A stretch of DNA of 64,000 bases from Bacilli bacterium (GTDB lineage: Bacteria > Bacillota_I > Bacilli_A > RF39 > UBA660), in assembly GCA_017941235.1 (NCBI GenBank), contig JAGAWU010000028.1, positions 1-64,000 of the forward strand. Reading direction: 5' to 3'. A program made the position numbers and the translations under genes. How positions within the stretch are numbered: position 1 is the stretch's first letter; every line of letters starts with the position of its first letter. This document shows, one piece after another, positions 7,989 through 17,132 of this stretch. The notes beneath the pieces were generated by a model. That model worked only from the letters and a program-made list of their open reading frames with translations, was not told the origin of the DNA and ran no database searches.

Positions 7989-8816
7989 ATGAAAGGACAA
8001 ATAATTAGAATAATTAGAGATTTACACGTAGTAAGTTTTGAAAATAAAGAATATAGTTGCAAATGTAGAGGAAAACTTAGAAATAATAAAGTTGTTCCTC
8101 TAGTAGGTGACTATTGTATGTTTGATAAAGATAAATTAATTATAGAAGAAATATTACCAAGAAAAAATGAGTTTCAAAGACCACCTGTAAGTAATATTGA
8201 TCAAGGTATAATAGTAATAAGTATGAAAAAGCCAGATTTTTCAGTAAATTTACTTGATAAATTTATAATATCAATGGAACTTCATAAAATAACACCAATT
8301 ATTTGTCTAACAAAAGAAGATTTATGTACAAAAGAAGAATTAGAAAAAGTATATGACTATTTAGATTATTTTGAAAAAATAGGATACAAAGTTATATCTA
8401 ACAAAAATATAGAAGATATATTAAATATACTGCCAAATAAAACAACAGTATTAACTGGACAAACTGGAGCAGGAAAAAGTACATTACTAAATAAATTAAA
8501 TCCCGAATTAAAACTAGAAACTGGAGAAATATCAGAGGCTTTAGGAAGAGGAAAACATACAACTAGAGTAGTAAGTTTATTTGAACTTAATAATGGAAAA
8601 GTATTAGATACTCCAGGATTTTCAGCACTTGACTTTTTTGAGTTTAAAGAAGAAGAAATAAGAAATAGTTTCATTGAATTTAAAAAGTTTACCTGTGAGT
8701 TTAAGGATTGCTCACATACAAAAGAAAAAGAGTGTGTAATAAAAGAAAAAGTTAAGGAAAAAGAAATATTAGAAGAAAGATATAATGATTATATAAAATT
8801 TATAGAAAAGAGATGA
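7989..8816 (+). CDS. rsgA: Small-ribosomal-subunit biogenesis GTPase RsgA
   Basis: A circularly permuted GTPase that checks late 30S assembly. The 275 residues run: N-terminal OB fold (RGKLRNNKVVPLVGDYC), G4 motif LTKEDL, G1/P-loop GQTGAGKSTLLN (near residue 157), switch region GRGKHTTR, G3 DTPGFSAL, and a C-terminal zinc motif with Cys-X4-Cys-X-His spacing (CEFKDCSH) and a further Cys in KECVIKE. The G4-G1-G3 order is diagnostic. Directly after pknB, as in Bacillus, where PrkC phosphorylates RsgA. Ends in TGA, direct evidence that TGA is a stop here. Confidence 0.95.
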   Translation: MKGQIIRIIRDLHVVSFENKEYSCKCRGKLRNNKVVPLVGDYCMFDKDKLIIEEILPRKNEFQRPPVSNIDQGIIVISMKKPDFSVNLLDKFIISMELHKITPIICLTKEDLCTKEELEKVYDYLDYFEKIGYKVISNKNIEDILNILPNKTTVLTGQTGAGKSTLLNKLNPELKLETGEISEALGRGKHTTRVVSLFELNNGKVLDTPGFSALDFFEFKEEEIRNSFIEFKKFTCEFKDCSHTKEKECVIKEKVKEKEILEERYNDYIKFIEKR

Positions 8817-8820
8817 TGTT

Positions 8821-9444
8821 ATGTTAGTTTCAACTTCATTTTTGAGTTGTGAAAATCCAGCTAAAGATTTAAAAATTTTAAATGAAACTGATACTGACTT
8901 TATACATGTGGATGTAATGGATGGAATATTTGTTCCTGGAAGAACAATGCCTTTTAAAGAAGTAAAAAAAATATATAAATATACTTCTAAAAGATTGGAT
9001 GTTCATCTTATGGTAGAAGAGCCGTCAAAATTGATAAAAAAATTTGCAAATCTCAATTGTGAATTTATATCAATACATGTTGAAAGTGAAAATGTAGAAA
9101 ATAATTTAAAATTAATAAAAAAATATGCAATTAAAAGTGGTATAGCAATAAACCCTGAAACTGAAGTAAAAGAATTAGTGCCATATTTACCACTAGTTGA
9201 TATGATTCTTGTTATGAGTGTAACACCAGGACAAGGTGGGCAAACATTTATACCAAAAACAAAAAACAAACTTAAAGAAATTGCAAAACTTTTAGATGAA
9301 TATAAAAGTAAAGCAATAATAAGTGTAGATGGAGGAATTACTGATGAAACTAAAAAGAATTGTCCACAAGCATCTATTTTGGTTTCAGGAAGTTATATAG
9401 TAAAGAGCAGTAATTTTCAAGAAAGAATAAATTCGTTAAGATAG
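8821..9444 (+). CDS. rpe: Ribulose-phosphate 3-epimerase
   Basis: Interconverts ribulose-5-phosphate and xylulose-5-phosphate in the pentose phosphate pathway. A 207-residue TIM barrel with VSTSFLSC (strand 1), HVDVMDGIFVPGRTM (metal-binding His/Asp), LDVHLMVEEP (second His), MSVTPGQGGQ (phosphate loop) and SVDGGI (catalytic Asp). Slightly short against the usual 215-220 but all catalytic motifs are present. It is 4 bp after rsgA and so co-translated; thiN, which often ends this block, is absent. Confidence 0.94.
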   Translation: MLVSTSFLSCENPAKDLKILNETDTDFIHVDVMDGIFVPGRTMPFKEVKKIYKYTSKRLDVHLMVEEPSKLIKKFANLNCEFISIHVESENVENNLKLIKKYAIKSGIAINPETEVKELVPYLPLVDMILVMSVTPGQGGQTFIPKTKNKLKEIAKLLDEYKSKAIISVDGGITDETKKNCPQASILVSGSYIVKSSNFQERINSLR

Positions 9445-9454
9445 AGGTGATACT

Positions 9455-10252
9455 ATGAATGATAATAAAGAAAATATAAATGTAGTACCAACAGAGAATC
9501 CACAAACACAAAGTTTAAATAATGTAAACAGTGATGTAAATAGCACTGTAAGTAATACTGGAGATACTAATCAACAAAATGTAGGACAAATACCACAAGC
9601 TGTATCAACTGTAGCACCTGAGCCACAAGTAGTAACAACTCCATCTCCAGTTTTACCAGAACAAAATCAAACACAACCCCAAAATAATAAACCAGAGAAA
9701 AAAGAAGGTATATTTAAATATATCCTAGCATTTATTTTCTTGATAGCCTTTACGGGTTTTGTAATTTTTATACCTGAAATATCAAAATTTGTAAAATCAA
9801 AAATGAATCAAAATAATGGTGAAAAGACTACTGAGAACTTAATTGAGAGAGGTACGCTAATATGCCAAAAAGATAAATCAACAGATGAAACAGATTTTAA
9901 ATATTTATTAAAATATACATTTGATAATAAAAAACTATTAACCTCAAATTATGAAACTACAGTAGAAACTCTAGATGCAGACTTTTTAAAGCAGAAAACA
10001 GAAGAATGTAGTTTTATTATGGAAGCATCAAAAGAAATTAAAGGTATAGAAACAACTTGTAATAATAAAAATGGAATATTAAAAATTAATGAAGAATATA
10101 CAAATCAAGATATTGATAGAACAAACTTAACAGCATATACAGAAGCTGGTGGTACATATCCTGAGTTTGAATATGAACAAAATATATATGAAATCCAAAC
10201 TACATTAGTTAAACAAGGTTACGATTGCAAGGTTTCATCAATCCAAGAATAA
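9455..10252 (+). CDS. Hypothetical membrane protein with Asn/Gln/Pro-rich N-terminus
   Basis: A 265-residue protein with a low-complexity N-terminus (about residues 1-80, rich in Asn, Gln, Thr, Val and Pro), then one transmembrane helix (about 87-106, YILAFIFLIAFTGFVIFIP) and a roughly 155-residue extracytoplasmic domain containing several Cys (CQKDK, ECSF, TTCNN, YDCKV). The four Cys could form two disulfides. The N-terminus would be cytoplasmic. It is 10 bp after rpe and 2 bp before the double-psi-barrel gene, so the last two genes look like a functional pair. No known family recognised. Confidence 0.65.
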   Translation: MNDNKENINVVPTENPQTQSLNNVNSDVNSTVSNTGDTNQQNVGQIPQAVSTVAPEPQVVTTPSPVLPEQNQTQPQNNKPEKKEGIFKYILAFIFLIAFTGFVIFIPEISKFVKSKMNQNNGEKTTENLIERGTLICQKDKSTDETDFKYLLKYTFDNKKLLTSNYETTVETLDADFLKQKTEECSFIMEASKEIKGIETTCNNKNGILKINEEYTNQDIDRTNLTAYTEAGGTYPEFEYEQNIYEIQTTLVKQGYDCKVSSIQE

Positions 10253-10254
10253 TT

Positions 10255-10974
10255 ATGAAAAAGTTAATATATATTATATTTAGCTTTATAATGATTGTTA
10301 TATCTTTATACCTATGCTTACAACTTGATACAAAAAAATATAAAGTTGAAATTATAAAAAATAATGATTCATTAAACACTACTTTAATTAGAAAAATCAA
10401 AGTGGAAGAAAAAGAAATTACAGAGGATGAATCTAAAGAAATAGAAAAACAAGAAGAAGTAGATGAACCCAAAGCAGAAGAGAAAAAAGAAATAAAAGAG
10501 AAAAGAAAAACTGAACAAAATATTCAAAATGAGCAATTACAACCAGCATCTACAATAATAGAAGATCAACAGCCTAAACAAGAAGAAATAAAAACAGGAA
10601 CTATTGATAGTGTATATGTAGGATTAAGATTTACAGGAAGCATGAGTGCATATGGAAAAGACTGCTGTGGATCAAATCCTGGTATGACATCAAGTGGTTT
10701 TGATTTGAAAACCAGCCTATATTATTATGATTCAACTTATGGAAATCTTAGAGTTTTAGCATCAGACAGAAATTTCAAACTATATTCTGTTATAAAAGTA
10801 ACTGATCCTAGGGACGGAACATATAATGCAATTGTTTTAGATAGAGCTGGAAGTATAATTGGCTTAAATAAGCCTAAAAAATTTGATTTAGCTGTAGAAA
10901 GTGAAGCTTTTGCAGCAAATAATTATGGAATACATAGTAATATAACATTTGAAGTACTTAGAGTAGGAAGATAG
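10255..10974 (+). CDS. Secreted or membrane-anchored double-psi beta-barrel (RlpA/3D-like) protein
   Basis: The ATG at 10255, 2 bp after the previous stop, gives a clean N-terminal hydrophobic segment (LIYIIFSFIMIVISLYLCL); an earlier TTG at 10225 is less likely. A Glu/Lys-rich linker (about residues 45-110) leads to a C-terminal barrel domain: GSMSAYGKDCCG, then LYSVIKVTDP, AIVLDRAG and FDLAVESEAFA. This matches the layout of RlpA/3D-type barrels (small-residue-xYG near the start, conserved Asp near the end), which bind or cleave peptidoglycan glycans. Whether the catalytic Asp and His are intact cannot be judged by eye. Coupled to the upstream membrane protein; followed by a terminator. Confidence 0.6.
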   Translation: MKKLIYIIFSFIMIVISLYLCLQLDTKKYKVEIIKNNDSLNTTLIRKIKVEEKEITEDESKEIEKQEEVDEPKAEEKKEIKEKRKTEQNIQNEQLQPASTIIEDQQPKQEEIKTGTIDSVYVGLRFTGSMSAYGKDCCGSNPGMTSSGFDLKTSLYYYDSTYGNLRVLASDRNFKLYSVIKVTDPRDGTYNAIVLDRAGSIIGLNKPKKFDLAVESEAFAANNYGIHSNITFEVLRVGR

Positions 10975-11025
10975 TAATACTTGTAAAAAAATAAGTTTGG
11001 TGCTAATATACAAATTGTAACAATT

Positions 11026-11051
11026 AAAACTAGTAACTACTAGTTTTTTTT
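11026..11051 (+). terminator. Rho-independent terminator
   Basis: AAAACTAGT and ACTAGTTTT form a 9-bp stem with a 4-nt loop, followed by a T-run. It ends the fmt-to-barrel-protein block before asnS. Confidence 0.8.
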
Positions 11052-11073
11052 AAGATTAGAAAGAAGGAAAAAT

Positions 11074-12453
11074 ATGATAGATTTAAAAGATTTATTTAAC
11101 TCAATAAATAAATATATTGATAAAGAAGTAACACTTCAAGGATGGATTAGAAATCATAGAAAACAAAAAGAATTTGGATTTATAGATTTTTCAGATGGAA
11201 CAGATTTTAAACATATTCAAATAGTATATGACAATAAGCTTGATAATTTTAATGAAATAACAAAATATCACGTTGGAAGTGCAATAGAAGTAACAGGAAC
11301 AGTAGTTAAAAGTCCTAAAGAAAATCAACCAATCGAATTAGTGTTAAATGATGTAAAATTAATCGGCGATTGCCCTGAAGATTACCCAATTCAACCAAAA
11401 AGACATACTAGAGAGTTTCTAAGAGAACAGGCTTATTTAAGACCAAGAACAAATCTATTTCAAGCAGTATTTAGAGTAAGAAGCATAGCAGCTTTTGCAA
11501 TACATAAATATTTTCAAGAAAGAAACTATGTATATTTTAATGCTCCACTCATAACAGCAAGTGACTGTGAAGGCGCAGGGGAATTATTTAAAGTAACAAA
11601 TCTAGATTTAGATAATTTACCTAAAGTAGATGGAAAAATTGATTTTAGTAAAGATTTATTTGGTAAAAAAGCAGGTCTAACTGTTTCTGGACAACTAGAA
11701 GCAGAATCATTTGCACTAGCATATAAAAAGACTTATACATTTGGACCAACATTTAGAGCAGAGAATTCTAATACTAGAGTACATGCTAATGAATTTTGGA
11801 TGATAGAACCAGAAATAGCTTTTTGTAACTTAGAAGAGGATATGCACATAATGGAAGAAATGCTAAAATATGTAGTAAAATATGTTCTTGATAATTGTAA
11901 AGATGAAATGATATTCTTAAATGACTTTGTAGAAAAAGGATTAATTGAAAAGCTTGAAAAACTAGTTAAATCAGAGTTTAAAAGAATTACACATTATGAA
12001 GCAATTGAAATACTACAAAAAGCAGATAAGAAATGGGAATTTGAACCTAAGCAAGGTGAAGATATAGCTAAAGAACATGAAAAATATATCACTGAATATT
12101 TTGATGGACCAGTATTTATAACTGATTGGCCTAAAGATATTAAAGCATTTTATATGAAACAAAATCCAGATAATAAAACAGTAGCAGCAGTAGATTTAGA
12201 AGTACCAGGAGCAGGAGAAATAATGGGTGGATCGGAAAGAGAAGCTGATTATGATAAACTAATAAAAAGAATGAAAGAATTAAAAATGGATGAAAACAGC
12301 TTAGACTGGTATATAAATCTAAGAAAATATGGAAGTTGTCCACATGCTGGATTTGGTATGGGCTTTGAAAGATTACTTATATATTTAACAGGAATTGAAA
12401 ATATAAGAGATGTAATACCTTATCCAAGAACTCCAGGTAATTGTGAATATTAA
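11074..12453 (+). CDS. asnS: Asparaginyl-tRNA synthetase
   Basis: Class IIb synthetase charging tRNA-Asn with Asn. The 459 residues contain an N-terminal OB-fold anticodon-binding domain (VTLQGWIRNHRKQKEFGFIDFSDG cut short: GWIRNHRKQKEFGFIDFSDG), motif 2 (TFRAENSNTRVHANEFWMIE, FRAEN loop) and motif 3 at the C-terminus (GFGMGFERLLIYLTG). The ending VIPYPRTPGNCEY separates AsnS from AspS. Single gene between two terminators. Its substrate, tRNA-Asn(GTT), is encoded at 27747-27823. Confidence 0.96.
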   Translation: MIDLKDLFNSINKYIDKEVTLQGWIRNHRKQKEFGFIDFSDGTDFKHIQIVYDNKLDNFNEITKYHVGSAIEVTGTVVKSPKENQPIELVLNDVKLIGDCPEDYPIQPKRHTREFLREQAYLRPRTNLFQAVFRVRSIAAFAIHKYFQERNYVYFNAPLITASDCEGAGELFKVTNLDLDNLPKVDGKIDFSKDLFGKKAGLTVSGQLEAESFALAYKKTYTFGPTFRAENSNTRVHANEFWMIEPEIAFCNLEEDMHIMEEMLKYVVKYVLDNCKDEMIFLNDFVEKGLIEKLEKLVKSEFKRITHYEAIEILQKADKKWEFEPKQGEDIAKEHEKYITEYFDGPVFITDWPKDIKAFYMKQNPDNKTVAAVDLEVPGAGEIMGGSEREADYDKLIKRMKELKMDENSLDWYINLRKYGSCPHAGFGMGFERLLIYLTGIENIRDVIPYPRTPGNCEY

Positions 12454-12459
12454 TAAATA

Positions 12460-12487
12460 AGGAAAGTCAATACTTTTCTTTTTTTTT
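12460..12487 (+). terminator. Rho-independent terminator after asnS
   Basis: AGGAAAGT and ACTTTTCT pair over 8 bp (one G-U) around a CAAT loop, followed by eight T. Confidence 0.8.
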
Positions 12488-12522
12488 CAATAAATATATA
12501 ATTATAAAGTGGAGGATGCAAA

Positions 12523-14679
12523 ATGAATGAACAAATAATAGAAGAAATATCAAAAGAAGAAAACATATCAAGAAAGCAAGTAGAAACAGTATTACAATTA
12601 CTTAGTGAAGGAAATACAATACCATTTATTGCTAGATATAGAAAAGAAGCTACAGGGGCTTTAGATGAAGAAAAAATAAAGAAAATTGGTGATGTATATG
12701 AATACCAAGTTAATCTATTAAAAAGAAAAGAAGATGTTATTAGATTAATAGATGAAAAAGGTTTACTTACTGATGAATTAAAAGAATCAATAATGAAATG
12801 TAGTAAGTTAGTAGAAGTTGAAGATTTATACAGACCATATAAAGAGAAGAAAAAGACAAAAGCAACAGAAGCAATTAAAGCAGGTCTTGAACCACTTGCT
12901 AAAATAATAATGAGTTTTCCAGAAACAGGAGACGTTGACTCTTTATGTAAAAAATTTATAAACGAAAGTATTAAAACAACAGAAGAAGCAGTTACTGGAG
13001 CTAAATATATAATAGCAGAATGGATAAGTGATAATGCAAGTTATAGAAAATGGATTAGAGGGTATTTTTACAAAAATGGGGTAGTAACAAGTACATTAAA
13101 GAAAAATGCTGAAGATACAGGAAAAATCTATGAAATGTATTATGAATATAATGAACCAGTAAAATACATAAAACCACATAGAATATTAGCGTTAAATAGA
13201 GGAGAAAAAGAAAAAGTACTAACTGTAGGAATTGATGTAAACAAAGATGAAATAATTAGTTACCTAGAAAAGAAATTAATAAAAAACGAAAAAAGTTTTG
13301 TTAGTAAATATGTCAAAGAATCCATAGAAGATTCTTATAAAAGATTAATTGCTCCTTCAGTAGAAAGAGAAATACGAAGCGATTTAACTGAAAAAGGTGA
13401 AGAAGCTGCAATATATAACTTTGGTAAAAACTTAGAAGCTCTACTTCTAACACCACCAATGAAAGAACAAGTTGTACTAGCATTTGATCCTGGTTTTGTT
13501 AATGGTTGCAAATTAGCAATAGTTGATAAAAATGGAAAATATTTAGATAGTACAGTAATAAAACCATTCTTAAAAGGAAAAGAAGAACAAAATATCAAAA
13601 TCAGTAAAGAGATAGTAGCACAACTTATAAAAAAATATAATGTAGATATAATTGCAATTGGAAATGGAACTGCATCTCGTGAATCAGAAAAATTCTGTTC
13701 AGAAATGATAAAAGAATATAATCTTCCTTGTAAGTATGTAATAGTAAGTGAAGCAGGAGCATCAATTTATTCAGCTTCAGACCTTGCTATAGAAGAATTT
13801 CCTGATTTAGCAGTAGAAAAAAGAAGTGCAGTAAGTATAGGAAGAAGACTTCAAGATCCACTTTCAGAACTTGTAAAAATACCACCTGATGGAATCGGAG
13901 TAGGATTATATCAGCATGATGTATCACAAAGTAAACTAAGTAACAATCTAGATTTCGTAGTTGAAAAATGCGTTAATAGTGTAGGAGTAAACATAAATAC
14001 TGCAAGTAGATCACTATTAAAGTATGTTTCTGGAATTACTAAAAAAGCCATTGATAAAATAATAGAATATAGAGAAAAAATTGGAAAAATAACTTCAAGA
14101 GAAGAGATTAAGAAAAAGAAATTATTAAGTGAAAAAGCATATGAGCAAGCAATAGGTTTCCTAAGAATAGTAGATGGAGAAAACATTCTAGATAGAACTG
14201 CAATTCACCCAGAAAGTTACGATATAGCTTTAAAATTATTAGAAAAAATAGATAGTAATTTAAATGAAGTTGGAAGTAGCAAATTAATTGAAAAATTAGA
14301 AAGTATTAATATAGATGAATTATCAAAATTATTAAATACTGATAAATATACTCTTGAAGATGTTATATCAAACTTAAAGAAACCTAATTTAGATCCAAGA
14401 GATGAATATCCACAACCAATATTAAAAAGTGATATTTTAGATATTAAAGATCTAAAAATTGGAATGAAATTACAAGGAACAGTTAGAAATGTTGTAGATT
14501 TTGGTCTATTTATAGATATTGGATTACACAATGATGGACTAGCACATATTTCTAAACTAAGTAAAAATTATATAAAACATCCATCTGATTTATTTAGTGT
14601 AGGTGATATAGTTGATTGCTATGTTGAAGATATATCTCTAGAAAAAGAAAAAGTAAGTTTAACATTATTAGAAAATTAA
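12523..14679 (+). CDS. tex: Tex-family RNA-binding S1 domain protein
   Basis: A 718-residue nucleic-acid-binding protein of the Tex/YdcI family, linked to transcription and RNA handling. Domains in order: helical Tex N-terminus (FIARYRKEATGALDEEKI), YqgF-like RNase-H fold (about residues 320-450, AFDPGFVNGCKLAIVD), helix-hairpin-helix pair (about 490-560, VNINTASRSLL) and a C-terminal S1 domain (about 645-715, GTVRNVVDFGLFIDIG). Complete and of usual length. Preceded by a GGAGGATG ribosome site and isolated by terminators on both sides. Confidence 0.94.
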   Translation: MNEQIIEEISKEENISRKQVETVLQLLSEGNTIPFIARYRKEATGALDEEKIKKIGDVYEYQVNLLKRKEDVIRLIDEKGLLTDELKESIMKCSKLVEVEDLYRPYKEKKKTKATEAIKAGLEPLAKIIMSFPETGDVDSLCKKFINESIKTTEEAVTGAKYIIAEWISDNASYRKWIRGYFYKNGVVTSTLKKNAEDTGKIYEMYYEYNEPVKYIKPHRILALNRGEKEKVLTVGIDVNKDEIISYLEKKLIKNEKSFVSKYVKESIEDSYKRLIAPSVEREIRSDLTEKGEEAAIYNFGKNLEALLLTPPMKEQVVLAFDPGFVNGCKLAIVDKNGKYLDSTVIKPFLKGKEEQNIKISKEIVAQLIKKYNVDIIAIGNGTASRESEKFCSEMIKEYNLPCKYVIVSEAGASIYSASDLAIEEFPDLAVEKRSAVSIGRRLQDPLSELVKIPPDGIGVGLYQHDVSQSKLSNNLDFVVEKCVNSVGVNINTASRSLLKYVSGITKKAIDKIIEYREKIGKITSREEIKKKKLLSEKAYEQAIGFLRIVDGENILDRTAIHPESYDIALKLLEKIDSNLNEVGSSKLIEKLESINIDELSKLLNTDKYTLEDVISNLKKPNLDPRDEYPQPILKSDILDIKDLKIGMKLQGTVRNVVDFGLFIDIGLHNDGLAHISKLSKNYIKHPSDLFSVGDIVDCYVEDISLEKEKVSLTLLEN

Positions 14680-14700
14680 TGCTATTGCATTGATTTTTTT
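14675..14700 (+). terminator. Terminator overlapping the tex stop codon
   Basis: AATTAATGC and GCATTGATT-type arms (8 bp, one G-U) around a TATT loop start inside the last codons of tex and are followed by a T-run. Confidence 0.65.
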
Positions 14701-14746
14701 CTATTTTTTTGATTAAATATAATTATAATAGAAAGGAGTATGGGCT

Positions 14747-15886
14747 ATGGAGAAAGTTAAATCATTAAGTGAAAAACAAATTAAACTATTTAGATATTAT
14801 AGACTTTTTACTATATGGTTACTATCACTAGTATTAGGACTATCAATTTGGACTATAATGATAAATAATATTGATTGGAAATTTTCTGATGTTGTTTATC
14901 CTTTATTATCACTAATGATAATAGCTATTTCAGGAATGTATGCAAATGCAAATAATAATTTTTCAATATTTCATATAAGAGGATTAAGAATTACAAAGGA
15001 AAGGTTAACATCAATATTAATAGGTTTATTATTTCCAGTAGTATTTTTAATTTATATTATGGTAAATGATGAATCATTTATGGATTATGTTAACAATATC
15101 ACACTTCATAATTTTATAACACTAAGTGTATATGCGGTACCAGTATTTTTGTTTATAACACTTATCATCTATTTTGGATACCTATTAGTTGCACCAAAAA
15201 CAAAAAGAAAGAGTGTACCACAGTATAAAGAGGAAACAGAACTAAGTTTAGATTTTCATAAAAGAACAGCAATCAATATTGTATTATTATTTAGTTTTAT
15301 TTCAATTTGGACTAAAATAGCACTAGTGGATACATGGAAAGTTAAGAATATATTTGTAGAATTAATAGTAATTTTTGTAATATTTGCAATAAGAATAATC
15401 GCAAATAGAGATAATAAATTACCATGGAATTATAGACAAGGAAAAGCATTAGATAAAGTTTTCTTTATTTCACTTTTAATACCATATATATTAGTTATCG
15501 TTTACTATTTAATTAGTAGTAGTTTTAGATTAATAGTATCAACTTTAGAAATTAAAACACTAATATCAACTTTAATATATTTACTTCCATTATTTGTATT
15601 AGGTGCATTAACTATGGAAGCATTAATAAAATTCCAATCAAAAAGTAATAAGTTAAAAAAATCTGAGGTTAGAATTACAAAAAAAATGGCTAAAAGAAAT
15701 GAAAATATATTGCTAAGTATAGTAATAACAGCAATATTTATAATATTATTATTTATATACATAACAACAAAAATTTTAACTGATGTAGATTTAGAAATTC
15801 TATTACAAATATGGACAATATTAATTCCATTAAGTGTAATTATATATATTGTTATATATTATTCAGTAAAAGATATAAATAGATAA
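14747..15886 (+). CDS. Polytopic membrane protein of unknown function
   Basis: A 379-residue protein with about ten hydrophobic segments (for example residues 20-40, 50-66, 88-106, 122-150, 173-190, 200-218, 236-258, 265-288, 323-345, 352-372) separated by short Lys-rich loops. The overall plan resembles DUF4153-type or permease-like integral membrane proteins, but no signature was recognised. GAAAGGAG lies ahead of the ATG. It is a single gene between two terminators, so the neighbours do not suggest a role. Confidence 0.6.
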   Translation: MEKVKSLSEKQIKLFRYYRLFTIWLLSLVLGLSIWTIMINNIDWKFSDVVYPLLSLMIIAISGMYANANNNFSIFHIRGLRITKERLTSILIGLLFPVVFLIYIMVNDESFMDYVNNITLHNFITLSVYAVPVFLFITLIIYFGYLLVAPKTKRKSVPQYKEETELSLDFHKRTAINIVLLFSFISIWTKIALVDTWKVKNIFVELIVIFVIFAIRIIANRDNKLPWNYRQGKALDKVFFISLLIPYILVIVYYLISSSFRLIVSTLEIKTLISTLIYLLPLFVLGALTMEALIKFQSKSNKLKKSEVRITKKMAKRNENILLSIVITAIFIILLFIYITTKILTDVDLEILLQIWTILIPLSVIIYIVIYYSVKDINR

Positions 15887-15908
15887 CTATCATATGATAG
15901 TTATTTTT
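15883..15908 (+). terminator. Rho-independent terminator
   Basis: A near-perfect palindrome, ATAACTATCA and TGATAGTTAT, overlaps the last codon and leads into a T-run. Confidence 0.7.
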
Positions 15909-15909
15909 G

Positions 15910-15938
15910 TTGACATAAATAATTTGTTAAGATACTAT
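15910..15938 (+). promoter_or_regulatory. Sigma-A promoter
   Basis: A consensus TTGACA (15910-15915), a 17-bp spacer and TACTAT (15933-15938) lie just ahead of the DUF2185 gene, beginning at the tail of the previous terminator. Confidence 0.75.
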
Positions 15939-15957
15939 AAAAATGTTGGAGGATAAT

Positions 15958-16296
15958 ATGAAAAAGTTTAAAATAAATCCAAAGGATATAAAACAATTAC
16001 TAGATTGGGATGAAGCTAGTGGATGTATAGCAACAGATAAAATAGTAGTAGAAGGTTTCAAAGTAGGATATATGTATAGAGAAAAACCTAATCCTAATTA
16101 CCCAGATAGTGGATGGAGATTTTTTCAAGGAGAAGAATCAGATGAATATGTAAGTGATATAAAGAATTCTGGAATATATGATTTAAATACTATTTGTAAT
16201 TATGATCCATCAATAATACCATTATTAAAATCTCCTTATGGAACATGTTATTATAGAGATAAGATGGGAACATTTAGAGGAGAAAAATTAAAATAG
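15958..16296 (+). CDS. DUF2185 (Imm33-like) protein
   Basis: A 112-residue cytoplasmic protein with the family pattern GCIATDKIVVEGFKVGYMYR, then DSGWRFFQGEESDEY and IYDLNTICNYDPSIIPLL. DUF2185 is also listed as immunity family Imm33, but it occurs widely away from toxins and none is seen here, so an immunity role is not claimed. The ATG at 15958 is preferred over 15943 because GGAGG (15948-15952) sits right before it. It has its own consensus promoter and is 2 bp ahead of yqeK. Confidence 0.8.
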   Translation: MKKFKINPKDIKQLLDWDEASGCIATDKIVVEGFKVGYMYREKPNPNYPDSGWRFFQGEESDEYVSDIKNSGIYDLNTICNYDPSIIPLLKSPYGTCYYRDKMGTFRGEKLK

Positions 16297-16298
16297 TT

Positions 16299-16895
16299 AT
16301 GAAATATAGCATTGAAGAGTTAAAAGAATTTTTAAAACCATTAATAAGTGAAAAAAGATATAATCACAGTGTTATGGTTATGGAAGAAGCAAAAGAGTAT
16401 TTAAAAAAGTATGCAAATAATGATAGAGAATTCTATGAGAAAACCATAAGGGCAGCACTAATGCATGACATGGCTAAAGAAATGACACAAGAAGAAATAA
16501 AAGAATATATCAAAATTAATAGCATTGATTTAGATATAGACAATCCTGTTAATAAACCATTAATCCATGGAATAATAGGGGCAGATAAATGTATAAAAGA
16601 ATATGATTTTGATGAAGAAATGGCTAACTCTATCAGATGGCACACTACCGGAAGTACTAATATGTCTTTAATGGATAAAATTGTTTTTTTAGCAGATAAA
16701 ACTGGAAGAGAAAATCTTTTGCCTACATTAAAAAAAGTGAGAGAAAAAGCATTTATAGATTTAGATGAAGCAATATACTATTATATAGAAGAAAATATAA
16801 AAAGATTGAAAGAAAAGAATGCAACTATAAACCAAAAGTCTATAGAAACAAAGAACTATTTTTTTAAAAAATTAAATAAAATTACAAAATTTTAA
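16299..16895 (+). CDS. yqeK: YqeK-type HD-domain hydrolase
   Basis: A 198-residue HD-superfamily protein. Metal-binding residues: H in RYNHSVMV, HD in LMHDMAKEM, H in PLIHGIIGA, and H in IRWHTTGS, followed by D in FLADKTGRE. YqeK proteins hydrolyse diadenosine tetraphosphate symmetrically and usually lie near nadD; nadD is not seen here. Start and upstream stop are 2 bp apart, suggesting coupling to the DUF2185 gene. The C-terminal 40 residues are Lys/Asn-rich. Confidence 0.88.
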   Translation: MKYSIEELKEFLKPLISEKRYNHSVMVMEEAKEYLKKYANNDREFYEKTIRAALMHDMAKEMTQEEIKEYIKINSIDLDIDNPVNKPLIHGIIGADKCIKEYDFDEEMANSIRWHTTGSTNMSLMDKIVFLADKTGRENLLPTLKKVREKAFIDLDEAIYYYIEENIKRLKEKNATINQKSIETKNYFFKKLNKITKF

Positions 16896-16903
16896 AAAAA
16901 AGG

Positions 16904-16931
16904 TTGACAATAATATAATAGTTGGTATAAT
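16904..16931 (+). promoter_or_regulatory. Promoter of tRNA-Gly
   Basis: TTGACA (16904-16909), 16 bp, TATAAT (16926-16931), about 20 bp ahead of the tRNA. Both hexamers match consensus. Confidence 0.85.
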
Positions 16932-16951
16932 TATTATTGTCTACTTGATTT

Positions 16952-17025
16952 GCGGATGTAGTTTAATGGTAGAACCTCAGCCTTCCAAGCTGACTACGTG
17001 GGTTCGATTCCCATCATCCGCTCCA
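16952..17025 (+). tRNA. tRNA-Gly (TCC)
   Basis: Cloverleaf with acceptor GCGGATG, anticodon loop CTTCCAA reading TCC, T-loop TTCGATT and genomically encoded CCA. Its 3' end is repeated imperfectly at 18359-18370. Confidence 0.95.
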
Positions 17026-17132
17026 TTTGAAAATAAGTTACGGTACAATGTATTGTAACTTTTTATTTGTTTTATAATGTAAACACTTGACTACACCAGT
17101 CTAATATGATATTTTGTATACAGGTGATAACA

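Noticed and set aside
10975-11073. A T-box or riboswitch leader ahead of asnS.
   Set aside because: The gap has only the terminator of the previous gene and no T-box sequence or antiterminator pairing.
15958-16296. A toxin-immunity pair based on the Imm33-type name.
   Set aside because: No toxin gene is adjacent; the neighbour is yqeK and DUF2185 occurs widely outside toxin loci.
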